A DNA stretch of 41,993 nt from NCBI GenBank assembly GCA_021732665.1, contig JAKFUL010000044.1, positions 1 through 41,993 on the forward strand. The letters are read 5' to 3'. The stretch is from Acetobacteraceae bacterium (lineage in GTDB: Bacteria > Pseudomonadota > Alphaproteobacteria > Acetobacterales > Acetobacteraceae). Below are positions 24,973 through 32,894 of the stretch, piece after piece (the first letter of the stretch is position 1; the number at the start of each line of letters is the position of its first letter). The position numbers and the translations under genes are program-made. A model generated the notes under the pieces. That model was not told where the DNA came from and made no database searches. It was given only the letters and a program-made list of their open reading frames with translations.

Positions 24973-27012
24973 GTGGTGCTGGCGCGAAAGCCCTGGCGCC
25001 GGCAGAGCGCCGGGCTGCGCGCGCAGGCGGACAGGCTGCGGCTGGCGGGCAGCTTCGCCGCCGCCATCCCGCTCTACCAGCGCTACCTGGAGATGCGGCC
25101 GGACCACGCCACGGCCTGGATGCTGTATGGCCATTGCCTGAAGGAATGCGGCGACCTGGCCGGCGCCGACCAGGCCTATGCCGAGGCGGTGAAGCAGGGG
25201 CCGCGCAACCGCGACGCCTGGGTGGCAAGGGCGCATTTCCTGAAGATCACCGGCCGCAGGCGGGAGGCCTTCGCCGCCTTCGGCCGGGTGCTGGAGCTGG
25301 GCGCCGATCCGCAGAGCCGTTGGGAGCACGCCGCCCTGCGCAGCCCCGGCGCCAACCCCGCGGCCGATGCGGGGATCGGCGAGGCGCGGATCTGGATCGA
25401 CATCAGCGACCTGCTCGATTTCATCGGCGCCAACCGCAACCCGTCGGGCATCCAGCGCGTGCAACTCGCCCTGGTCGAGCACGCGCTGGCTCACCCGCAG
25501 GCGCTGACCTGCGTCCTGACCAATTCCTGGGACCCCAGGGTGTGGTCCGTCTCGCGCGGGGGGCTGCGTGAGCTTCTGGCGCTGACGGAACGCGGCGGCG
25601 GCGGCAGCAAGCCCATGGGCGCCTTGCAGGACCGGCTGCGCGACACCCTGGCGGAAACGCCGCTGCAACCCGGCGTCACGCTGTTCCAGGCCGGCGCCTT
25701 CTGGATCGGCAATGGCAACCCGCCGCTGCACCGCGCCGCCCGCCTGGCCGGCATGCGGGTGACGGCGCTGATCCACGACCTCATCCCGCTCGACATGCCC
25801 GAGGTCTGCACCTACGACAATGTCCGCGATTTCAGCGCCGCCCTGTCCGAGGCCCTGCACAGCTACGACGCCCTGCTGGCCAACAGCCGGCACACCGCCG
25901 AGACGATGAAGCGGCTGAATGCCGCCAAGGGGATGCCGGACAGGCCCGTGGTGGCCGTGCCGCTGGCGCATGGCAGCCCGCCCGCCGACCGCACGGCGGA
26001 TGTCTGGCCGCGTGCCGCGCGGCGGCTGCGCGGCAGGCCCTTCGTGCTGGCGGTGGGCACGGTGGAGCCGCGCAAGAACCACGTTCTGCTGCTGCGCGTC
26101 TGGCAACGCCTGCTGGATGAGGGCAGCGACCCGCCGCCGCTCGTCATCGTCGGCAAGCTGGGCTGGCTGACAGGCGGCTTTCTGGAGGAGATGAAGCGAA
26201 CCCGCGCGGTCCGGGGCCGCGTCGTTCATCTGCCGGCCGCCTCCGACCTGGAGCTCGAGACGCTCTACGCCCATTGCCTGTTCACCGCCTTCCCCAGCCT
26301 GACCGAGGGCTGGGGCCTGCCGGTGGGCGAGAGCCTGGCCCGAGGCAAGCTCTGCATCGCTTCCGACCGCGGCGCGCTGCCGGAGGTGGGCGGCGATTTC
26401 GTCTCCTATGTCGATGCCTTCGACGTCGAGGCCGCGCTGCCGGTGTTCCGTCGCATGCTGCTCGACCCCGCCTGGCGGGAGGAACGCCAGCGCCACCTGC
26501 TTGAGGATTTCCGCCCGCGTTCCTGGGCCGAGGTCGCGGCCGACATGATCGCGGCGCTGGAGGCCTGGCCGGCGCCACAGCCTGTCGACCTGCCTGGGCC
26601 GCTGATGCCCATGTCGGTGGTCTACCGGCCCTTGCCCATCGCCACCAATGGCGGCGCCACGGCGGTGGGGCTGGACCCCTTCCATCACCCGCTGCGGATC
26701 ATGCTGGCCGAGGGCTGGACCGACCCCGGCCTGCAGGGCACCGCCATGGCCGAGGGCCGGGCGCCGCTGCGTCTCGTGGCGCCCGAGCCCGGTCTGCTGC
26801 GGCTGGAACTGCGCGCCGACAGGCCGCTGCGGCTGGACATCGGCGAACAGAGCTTCGCCATGCGGGCCCATGCCCAGCGTGTCGTCGAACTGGCCGTGCA
26901 GAAGGGGCCGGTGGAGGTCGTCCTGCAAGCCACGCCCACAGTGCCGATCACCGATGATCTGCCGCCCGGCCTGTGGCTGACCGCGGTGGAGCTACGCCGC
27001 GTGGGCGCGTAG
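24973..27012 (+). CDS. TPR domain / GT4-type glycosyltransferase fusion protein
   Basis: 679 aa in three parts. Residues about 14-125 are helical repeats of TPR type (AAIPLYQRYLEMRPDHATAW, AYAEAVKQGPRNRDAWVARA). The middle (about 135-540) is a GT4-family transferase with an N-terminal half IWIDISDLLDF / NPSGIQRVQ and IHDLIPLDMPE, and a C-terminal half LAVGTVEPRKNHVL (K368) plus the EX7E motif E445-E453 in LTEGWGLPVGES. The last 110 residues form a beta-rich region of unknown type. It probably adds a sugar to a cell-surface glycan. Start GTG 24973; the frame is open further upstream with only a CTG (24943). The 3' end overlaps the convergent DUF2237 gene by 21 bp. Confidence 0.88.
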   Translation: MVLARKPWRRQSAGLRAQADRLRLAGSFAAAIPLYQRYLEMRPDHATAWMLYGHCLKECGDLAGADQAYAEAVKQGPRNRDAWVARAHFLKITGRRREAFAAFGRVLELGADPQSRWEHAALRSPGANPAADAGIGEARIWIDISDLLDFIGANRNPSGIQRVQLALVEHALAHPQALTCVLTNSWDPRVWSVSRGGLRELLALTERGGGGSKPMGALQDRLRDTLAETPLQPGVTLFQAGAFWIGNGNPPLHRAARLAGMRVTALIHDLIPLDMPEVCTYDNVRDFSAALSEALHSYDALLANSRHTAETMKRLNAAKGMPDRPVVAVPLAHGSPPADRTADVWPRAARRLRGRPFVLAVGTVEPRKNHVLLLRVWQRLLDEGSDPPPLVIVGKLGWLTGGFLEEMKRTRAVRGRVVHLPAASDLELETLYAHCLFTAFPSLTEGWGLPVGESLARGKLCIASDRGALPEVGGDFVSYVDAFDVEAALPVFRRMLLDPAWREERQRHLLEDFRPRSWAEVAADMIAALEAWPAPQPVDLPGPLMPMSVVYRPLPIATNGGATAVGLDPFHHPLRIMLAEGWTDPGLQGTAMAEGRAPLRLVAPEPGLLRLELRADRPLRLDIGEQSFAMRAHAQRVVELAVQKGPVEVVLQATPTVPITDDLPPGLWLTAVELRRVGA

Positions 27013-27387
27013 ATCCTCGAGCCGCGCCACCGCGAGGGTGGCAACATGGGTGGCGGCGAGCTTGACCAGCGGCGCCCGGCCGGCCAGCCGCGCCTCCTCC
27101 CACCGCGCCGCGCAAAGGCACCAGCTCTCGCCGGGGTTGAGGCCGGGAAAGCCATATTCCGGCCGCGGCGTGCTGAGGTCGTTGCCGACCGACTTGCTGA
27201 ACGCGAGAAACTCCACCGTCAGCACGGCGCAGACGGTGTGCAGGCCAAGGTCGCGCGCATCGGTGTTGCAGCAGCCATCGCGATACCAGCCGGTGAGCGG
27301 CGCCAGCGAGCAGGATTCCAGCGCGCCGCCCAGCACGTTCAACGCGCTGGGCTTTCCCGGCCTGGGATATCCTGACCCGTCGGGCAT
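26992..27387 (-). CDS. DUF2237 family protein
   Basis: 131-aa cytoplasmic protein with the complete DUF2237 pattern: NVLGGALESCSLAPLTGWYR, DGCCNTDARDLGLHTVCAVL, EFLAFSKSVGNDLSTPRPEY and GFPGLNPGESWCLCAARW, with the invariant Cys residues retained. The function is unknown; the Cys pattern suggests metal or redox chemistry. Its ATG shares the A of the pckA stop (TGATG), so it should be translated with pckA. Its 3' end runs 21 bp into the convergent glycosyltransferase gene. Confidence 0.92.
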   Translation of the reverse strand: MPDGSGYPRPGKPSALNVLGGALESCSLAPLTGWYRDGCCNTDARDLGLHTVCAVLTVEFLAFSKSVGNDLSTPRPEYGFPGLNPGESWCLCAARWEEARLAGRAPLVKLAATHVATLAVARLEDLRAHAA

Positions 27388-28976
27388 CAGGCCGCCGCGC
27401 GAATGGCCGCCGCCTTCACGCTGTCATCGACAGCGCCGGCAAACGTCTCGAAGTTTTTCTCGAATCGGCCGACGAGGTCCCGCGCCGCCACGTCATAGGC
27501 GGCCTTGTCGGCCCAGCTGTCGCGCGGGTTCAGCACGCCCTCGGGGATGCCCGGCACGGCCTTGGGGATCATCAGGCCGAAGAACGGGTCACGTTCGAAC
27601 TCCACCTGCGCCAGGCTGCCATCCAGCGCCGCCCGAAGCAACGCGCGGGTGTGCTGGATGCTCATCCGCTTGCCCGTGCCATAGGCGCCGCCGGTCCAGC
27701 CGGTGTTCACCAGCCAGCAATCGGCGCCGTACTTGTTCACCAGATCGCTCAGCATATTGCCATAGACCTGCGGGTGACGCGGCAGGAAGGGGGCGCCGAA
27801 GCAGGTGCTGAAGGTCGCCTGCGGCTCTTTCCCCATGCCCTTCTCGGTGCCGGCCACACGCGCGGTGTAGCCCGAGAGGTAGTGATACATGGCCTGCGCG
27901 GCCGAGAGCTTGGAAATCGGCGGAAGCACGCCGAAGGCATCGGCCGTCAGCATCACCACATTTTTCGGCAGGCCGGCCCGGCCGCCGACATGGATGTTGG
28001 GGATGAACTCGACGGGGTAGCAGGAGCGGGTGTTCTCGGTCAGGCGGCCGTCATCGAGGTCGAGATTGCCGCGCATGTCGCCGACCACGTTCTCCAGCAC
28101 AGCGCCGAAGCGGTGGGAAGCGTCCCAGATTTGCGGCTCGGCCTCGCGGCTCAGCTTGATGACCTTGGCGTAGCAGCCGCCCTCGAAATTGAAGACGCCG
28201 GCCTCCGACCAGCCATGCTCGTCATCGCCGATCAGCGCCCGCTCGGGGTCCGACGACAGCGTGGTCTTGCCGGTGCCGGAGAGGCCGAAGAACAGTGCCA
28301 CATCGCCGGCGGCGCCCACATTGGCCGAGCAATGCATCGGCAGGATGCCCTTTGCCGGCAGCAGCCAGTTCATCACCGTGAAGATGCTCTTCTTGATCTC
28401 GCCGGCGTAGCTGGTGCCGGCGATGCAGATGATCTTCTTCGCGAAGCTCAGCGCGATGCAGGTGGAGGTGCGGCAGCCATCCTCCTGCGGGTCGGCCTCA
28501 TATTCCGGCGCGTGCAGGATGGTGAAGTCCGGGGCGAAACCGGCCAGGTCTTCGACTGGCGGGCGAATGAACATGTTGCGGGCGAAGAGCGCGTGCCAGG
28601 CATTGGTGGTGACCAGCCGCACCCGGATGCGGTGCGCCGGGTCGGCGCCCGCATAGAGGTCCTGGGTGAATAGCACGGGCTGCTGCCCCAGCCAGTCCCG
28701 CACCTTGGTGGAGAAGGCGGCGAATTTTTCGGGCGCCATCTTCTGGTTGATCTTGCCCCACCAGATCTCTTCGGTGACCTCGGGGTCGTCCACCACGAAC
28801 TTGTCCTGCACCGAACGCCCGGTGTGTTGCCCGGTGATCGCCATGAAGGCGCCATCGGCGGAAAGACGACCCTCACCGCGCTGCAACGCCTGGGCGTAAA
28901 GGCCGGGCGCCGTCAGATTGGCGTGGACGGGGCCTACAGCAGATATGCCGGTTCCGGCGAGGGCGGTTTCGGTCAT
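27387..28976 (-). CDS. pckA: Phosphoenolpyruvate carboxykinase (ATP)
   Basis: 529-aa enzyme that turns oxaloacetate and ATP into PEP and CO2, the entry step of gluconeogenesis. ATP-type signatures: ITGQHTGRSVQDKFVV, YAGEIKKSIFTVMNW, MHCSANVG, the kinase loop FFGLSGTGKTTLSSDP (K237), and LIGDDEHGWSEAGVFNFEGG. The C-terminal part has NTGWTGGAYGTGKRMS. All active-site blocks are intact. A candidate promoter lies about 80 bp upstream. Confidence 0.97.
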   Translation of the reverse strand: MTETALAGTGISAVGPVHANLTAPGLYAQALQRGEGRLSADGAFMAITGQHTGRSVQDKFVVDDPEVTEEIWWGKINQKMAPEKFAAFSTKVRDWLGQQPVLFTQDLYAGADPAHRIRVRLVTTNAWHALFARNMFIRPPVEDLAGFAPDFTILHAPEYEADPQEDGCRTSTCIALSFAKKIICIAGTSYAGEIKKSIFTVMNWLLPAKGILPMHCSANVGAAGDVALFFGLSGTGKTTLSSDPERALIGDDEHGWSEAGVFNFEGGCYAKVIKLSREAEPQIWDASHRFGAVLENVVGDMRGNLDLDDGRLTENTRSCYPVEFIPNIHVGGRAGLPKNVVMLTADAFGVLPPISKLSAAQAMYHYLSGYTARVAGTEKGMGKEPQATFSTCFGAPFLPRHPQVYGNMLSDLVNKYGADCWLVNTGWTGGAYGTGKRMSIQHTRALLRAALDGSLAQVEFERDPFFGLMIPKAVPGIPEGVLNPRDSWADKAAYDVAARDLVGRFEKNFETFAGAVDDSVKAAAIRAAA

Positions 28977-29054
28977 TCGAGGACATCTCCAAAGCAGGGC
29001 GGCGCGGGACCTATGTCCCTGGAAAGACGGGCGGGTTAGGGCCGATCCAGGGCG

Positions 29055-29084
29055 GAATTAGGGCGCTGCCTTGCGTGCGGTCAA
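29055..29084 (-). promoter_or_regulatory. Candidate housekeeping promoter for pckA
   Basis: Minus strand: TTGACC (29084-29079), an 18-bp spacer, then TAATTC (29060-29055). It is placed about 80 bp before the pckA ATG in a 163-bp gap without genes. Identified by eye. Confidence 0.4.
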
Positions 29085-29139
29085 CGCAACAATTGCCGAG
29101 ATTCGTCGCGTGCGCCGCACAAAAACGGTACCGAAATGG

Positions 29140-29832
29140 TTACTTTCCGCGCGCAGCCCGCGCGGCGAGGATAAGCGCCCGCCGCACCCCATCGGCATCG
29201 GCGACGGGCGCCGGGAAGGCATGGCGCAGCACCATATCGCTCTGCGCCATGTCGAAGCCATCCCCGTCCACCGCCACCATCGCCCAGGCGCCCTCGCGCC
29301 CGGCCAGCAGTGCCAGGGTGTCGGGGTGGTCGGCATTCACATGCGCGATGATCTCGGCCTCGGCGGCGGCGAGTATGGCGACGGCGGCGGGGTCGGGCGC
29401 CAGGTCGGCCTGACGCAGCCGATGCGCGGCGGCGAAGCCGCCCACCAGCAGGCCGGATTGCGGCGTGACCCTCCACAGCGCGAAATCGCCGAAATCGGCG
29501 TAAAGCGCGGCATAGGGGTGGCGGGCCAGCCAACGCGCCTTCAGCCCGACATCGTCGATCTGCTCGGCCAGCCCGGTCAGCGTCGCACGCGGCGCGGTCT
29601 GCGGGTTGGGGCCGGTGGGCGTCCCTTGCGCCAGCAACGCGCAACGCGGCTCCCGCGCCAATTGCCTGGTGTGCTGGGAGAGGGTGGAAAGCCACAGCAG
29701 CAGCGACCCATCCGGCGCCATGGCGTGTGTGACGAGGCTGGCGAAGGGCTGGCCATCGCCCTGCGTCGCCAGGGTGCAGGCGGGGGCGGCGCGGAAGAGG
29801 CAGCGGGCGGCAAAGCCGTGATCGGGTTCCAT
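29140..29832 (-). CDS. HugZ-like pyridoxamine 5'-phosphate oxidase-fold protein with DUF2470 domain
   Basis: 230 aa. Residues 1-145 form the split-barrel FMN-binding-type fold (CTLATQGDGQPFASLVTHAM, LLLWLSTLSQHTRQLARE, CALLAQG), as in HugZ/HutZ heme-degrading proteins. Residues about 155-230 are the DUF2470 domain, starting IIAHVNADHPDTLALLAG, where conserved His residues bind heme in HugZ. It is a possible heme or flavin utilisation protein, and the general function is inferred. It diverges from the AraC regulator across 68 bp. Confidence 0.85.
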   Translation of the reverse strand: MEPDHGFAARCLFRAAPACTLATQGDGQPFASLVTHAMAPDGSLLLWLSTLSQHTRQLAREPRCALLAQGTPTGPNPQTAPRATLTGLAEQIDDVGLKARWLARHPYAALYADFGDFALWRVTPQSGLLVGGFAAAHRLRQADLAPDPAAVAILAAAEAEIIAHVNADHPDTLALLAGREGAWAMVAVDGDGFDMAQSDMVLRHAFPAPVADADGVRRALILAARAARGK

Positions 29833-29900
29833 GCCGGGATTCTGGCGCGGGCGCGAAACTTCGCAAGCGCGATCAATCCGCCCTGCGGCATAACCCCGCC

Positions 29901-30752
29901 ATGCCGATCAAGACCACGACCCTGACCGACCATGCCAGCCGCGTCGCCCGCGCCATGGCCCATCTGGCCGCCCGGCCGGACCACACACCCAGCCTGGAGG
30001 AACTGGCCGACATCGCCGCCCTCTCGCCCTGGCATTTCCACCGCGTCTACCGCGCGCTGGCCGGCGAGACACCGGGCGAGACCCTGGCCCGGCTGCGCCT
30101 CTCCCGCGCCGCCGTGGCGCTCATCCGCAGCGATGCCCCCATGGCCGGCATCGCGCGGGCGGCCGGCTACGGCTCGACCGCCGCCTTCACCCGCGCCTTC
30201 CGCGAGGCGCATGGCATCCCACCGGGAGCCTACCGCGCCCGCAGCGGCATAGGCGCCACCATCACCGAGGAGCAGCACATGAACGACGTCACCATCATTG
30301 ATTGGCCGGCGATGAGCCTGGTCACGCTGGAGCATCGCGGCAGCTACGACCATATCGGCCAGGTCTTCGACCGGCTGATGGCCTGGGCCGGCGGTCAGGG
30401 GCTGATCCGGCCGGACAGCCTCTTCCTCGGCCTTTACTACAGCGACCCGAAGACGGTGCCGGAGGCGGAGCTGCGCTCGGCCGCCGCCATGACCGTGGCC
30501 CCGGACACGAAGGTCGGGCCGGGCATGGGCCTGCTGCACTTGCCGGCGATGCGCGTGGCCCGGCTGCGCTTCCAGGGGCCCTATGCCGAGCTGGAGCCGA
30601 TCTATGACCGTCTCTACGGCGAATGGCTGCCCGCCAGCGGCGAGGAGCTGGCCGAACACCCGGCGCTGGAGAACTACCTGAACGACCCGCGCAGCCTGCC
30701 GCCCAGCGAATGGCTGACGGATGTGATGCTGCCGCTGAAGGGTGCCGCCTAG
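29901..30752 (+). CDS. AraC-family regulator with GyrI-like effector domain
   Basis: 283 aa. Residues 10-112 are the two-helix-turn-helix AraC DNA-binding domain (SLEELADIAALSPWHFHRVY and MAGIARAAGYGSTAAFTRAF, then HGIPPGAYR). Residues about 126-283 are a GyrI-like/SOUL-type ligand-binding domain. It resembles Rob/SbmC-type regulators that bind small hydrophobic compounds. The stop codon TAG at 30750-30752 is formed by the TA target site plus the first G of a palindromic element. Confidence 0.93.
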   Translation: MPIKTTTLTDHASRVARAMAHLAARPDHTPSLEELADIAALSPWHFHRVYRALAGETPGETLARLRLSRAAVALIRSDAPMAGIARAAGYGSTAAFTRAFREAHGIPPGAYRARSGIGATITEEQHMNDVTIIDWPAMSLVTLEHRGSYDHIGQVFDRLMAWAGGQGLIRPDSLFLGLYYSDPKTVPEAELRSAAAMTVAPDTKVGPGMGLLHLPAMRVARLRFQGPYAELEPIYDRLYGEWLPASGEELAEHPALENYLNDPRSLPPSEWLTDVMLPLKGAA

Positions 30753-30913
30753 GGCCTGTGGACATTTGGCACCGGGATGCGTTCAGCGAGTGATTTTTCG
30801 TCCCTGGCAGGCGGAATGACACGGCGATGGCTTTCCATCGCCGTGGCATGACAACGCACCAGGGGCGGAAAAGCACCGCTGAACGCGCCCGCAGGCCAAT
30901 TGTCCACAGGCCC
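30752..30913. mobile_element. 162-bp palindromic MITE-like element flanked by TA
   Basis: Two 81-bp arms face each other around 30832/30833. The outer 13 bases are perfect inverted repeats (GGGCCTGTGGACA). The arms then diverge and re-match, ending in a perfect 11-bp hairpin (CACGGCGATGG, loop CTTT). TA occurs directly outside each end (30750-30751 and 30914-30915). There is no coding capacity. TA flanks and palindromic form fit a non-autonomous element mobilised by a Tc1/mariner/IS630-type transposase; that link is inference. The RNA hairpin could also terminate both convergent genes. Confidence 0.75.
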
Positions 30914-31737
30914 TAAAGCATCGCCAAGGGCCGCTTGCGGCCTGGCGGCGGGAAGGCCGCGTCCAGCGTGGCGTGGTCCTCGGCCGTCAGGCTGAGCCGC
31001 AGCGCCCCGGCGTTCTCCTTTGCTCGCGCCGCGTTGCCGGTCTTGGGGATGGCCACCACACCTGGCCTTGCGATGCACCAGGCCAAAGCGATCTGCGCCG
31101 GGGTGGCGCCATGCCGCCCGGCCACCTCCGCCAGCGCCGCATGCCGCAGCAGCGGCCCCTGGCCCAGCGGCGAATAGGCCATCAGCGGCATGCCCCGCGC
31201 CTGCATCCAGGGCAGCAGGTCAAACTCCGGCCCGCGCTCGCCCAGGTTCAGCAGCACCTGGTTGGTCGCGCAATCGGCCCGGCCCAGCTCCTCCATATCG
31301 TCCAGGTCGAGGTTCGAGACGCCCCAGGAGCGGATATGCCCGGCTTCCTGCATCCGCAGCATGGCCTCCACCGTATCGGAGAGTGGAACGGAACCCCGCC
31401 AATGCAGCAGATAGCAGTCCAGCACATCGGTCTTCAGCCGCTTCAGGCTTCGCGCAAGAGCCTGCGGCAGCTTCGTGCGCGAGGCGTTGTGGGGGTAGAC
31501 CTTGGAGATGAGGAAGACCTCGTCGCGCCTTCCGGCCATGGCTTCGCCCACCACTTCCTCGGCGCCGCCCTCGGCATACATCTCGGCCGTGTCGATCATG
31601 GTCAAACCTTCATCGAGACCGGCACGCAAAGCCGCCACCTCCCCTTGCCGCCGGCGCGGGTCCTCGCCCATCTTCCAGCTGCCCTGACCCAGCGCGGGAA
31701 GCTTCCTGCCGCCTGGCCAGGTGATCATCTGTGTCAT
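30913..31737 (-). CDS. Aldo/keto reductase
   Basis: 274-aa NADPH-dependent TIM-barrel oxidoreductase. The catalytic tetrad is complete: D49 and Y54 (MIDTAEMYAEG), K79 (LISKVYPHN) and H112 (CYLLHWRG). The cofactor-binding C-terminal part has IPKTGNAARAKENAGAL. ATG 31737 was chosen because GGAGGG lies 6 nt before it. The divergent IalB-like gene starts only 12 bp away. The stop TAG lies half in the TA flank of the palindromic element. Confidence 0.93.
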   Translation of the reverse strand: MTQMITWPGGRKLPALGQGSWKMGEDPRRRQGEVAALRAGLDEGLTMIDTAEMYAEGGAEEVVGEAMAGRRDEVFLISKVYPHNASRTKLPQALARSLKRLKTDVLDCYLLHWRGSVPLSDTVEAMLRMQEAGHIRSWGVSNLDLDDMEELGRADCATNQVLLNLGERGPEFDLLPWMQARGMPLMAYSPLGQGPLLRHAALAEVAGRHGATPAQIALAWCIARPGVVAIPKTGNAARAKENAGALRLSLTAEDHATLDAAFPPPGRKRPLAML

Positions 31738-31749
31738 CCGGAGCCCTCC

Positions 31750-32361
31750 ATGCGCGCCATTCTCGCCAGCCTGATGCTCGCCGCAATGGCCGCCGCGCCG
31801 GCCCCCGCGCAGGTGCCGGCGGCGGAGGACATCGGCAGCTGGCGCCTGGGCTGCATGACCGACCGGATGACAGACCGGGCGGCCTGCCAGCTGCGCCATC
31901 GCGACTGGGTGGAGCGGCCTGGCAATGGCGCTGGCCTGGCGCTCGAAATCCAGGACCGCGGCGGGCGCCTGGTGCCCGTGGTCACTGCGCGCGACCTGGG
32001 ACTGGATGGCGCCGCGCGCGGTTTGCTGGCGCTGGCCGGTCGGCTGCAGATGCGCCTGGGCAACGCGCCCTTGTTCGAAATGGCCTGCGGGCTGGAGGGG
32101 CGCAGTCTGTTCTGCTTCCCCAACCCCGTGGATGCCGAGCGCGTGGAGCGCGATCTCGCCACCGCCGACCGCCTGCTGGTGCGTGTCAGCGGGTTGGGCG
32201 GCGCCGGCGGCAGCGCCGAGCCCACCGAAATCCGCCTGGAGCGCACGCGCGAGGCGATGGCCGCCTATCGCCGCCAGGTCCCCGCCGGCACCGCCCAGCC
32301 GGTGCCCGGCGGCAATGATTTATGGGAGCTGCTGGGCCGCATGGGGCGGCTCTTCCAATGA
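31750..32361 (+). CDS. Secreted protein, similar to invasion-associated locus B (IalB) family
   Basis: 203 aa with a signal peptide (MRAILASLMLAAMAAAPAPA). The mature start GSWRLGCMTDRMTDRAACQLRH resembles IalB-type proteins (tryptophan, then Cys and a later Cys), and a second Cys pair occurs in MACGLEGRSLFCFP. It is periplasmic or outer-membrane associated by inference. Function is unknown; IalB relatives in non-pathogens are widespread. It is the first gene of a three-gene set with overlapping stops and starts: ATGA joins it to the sigma factor. GGAG lies 7 nt before ATG. Confidence 0.65.
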   Translation: MRAILASLMLAAMAAAPAPAQVPAAEDIGSWRLGCMTDRMTDRAACQLRHRDWVERPGNGAGLALEIQDRGGRLVPVVTARDLGLDGAARGLLALAGRLQMRLGNAPLFEMACGLEGRSLFCFPNPVDAERVERDLATADRLLVRVSGLGGAGGSAEPTEIRLERTREAMAAYRRQVPAGTAQPVPGGNDLWELLGRMGRLFQ

Positions 32362-32894
32362 GCGAGAAATCCCTGGCCGATCTTCTGGCCGCCGCCGCGC
32401 GGGGCGAGCGTGACGCGCTGCGGGCGATCTACCAGCGGCAATCCGTGCGCCTCTTCGGCGTGGCCAATGCGGTGCTGCGCGACCGTGACCAGGCATCCGA
32501 CGCCGTGCACAACGGCTTCCTCAACATTGCCCGCCGCGCCGGCCAGTTCGACCCCACCCGCGGCACGCCCGAGGCCTGGCTGGCCGCCGTGGTGCGCTAC
32601 GCGGCGCTGGACATTTTGCGCGCCCGCGGGCGGGAGACGCCCAGCGACGACCCCTCGCTCGGCGACACCCCGGTGGAGCCCGAGGCGCTGACCGCGCTGG
32701 AATCCCAGGAAAACGGCGCCCGGCTGAAGCAATGCCTGGAGGCGCTGCCGGAGAAGAATCGCCGCGGCATCGTGCTGGCCTTCGTCCATGGCCTCTCCCA
32801 CCCACAAATCGCCGACCGCCTGGAATTGCCGCTGGGCACGGTCAAGGCCTGGATCAGGCGCGGACTTCTCACCCTTCGGGAGTGCATGGCATGA
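32358..32894 (+). CDS. ECF-type RNA polymerase sigma factor
   Basis: 178 aa. The sigma-2 region (about 15-80) reads LRAIYQRQSVRLFGVANAVL and ASDAVHNGFLNIARRAGQFD. The sigma-4 region (about 115-175) reads CLEALPEKNRRGIVLAFVHG, LSHPQIADRLELPLGTVKAW and IRRGLLTLRECM. ATG 32358 overlaps the upstream stop, and its own stop overlaps the anti-sigma ATG. It is presumably held by the anti-sigma factor and released by an envelope signal. Confidence 0.94.
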   Translation: MSEKSLADLLAAAARGERDALRAIYQRQSVRLFGVANAVLRDRDQASDAVHNGFLNIARRAGQFDPTRGTPEAWLAAVVRYAALDILRARGRETPSDDPSLGDTPVEPEALTALESQENGARLKQCLEALPEKNRRGIVLAFVHGLSHPQIADRLELPLGTVKAWIRRGLLTLRECMA

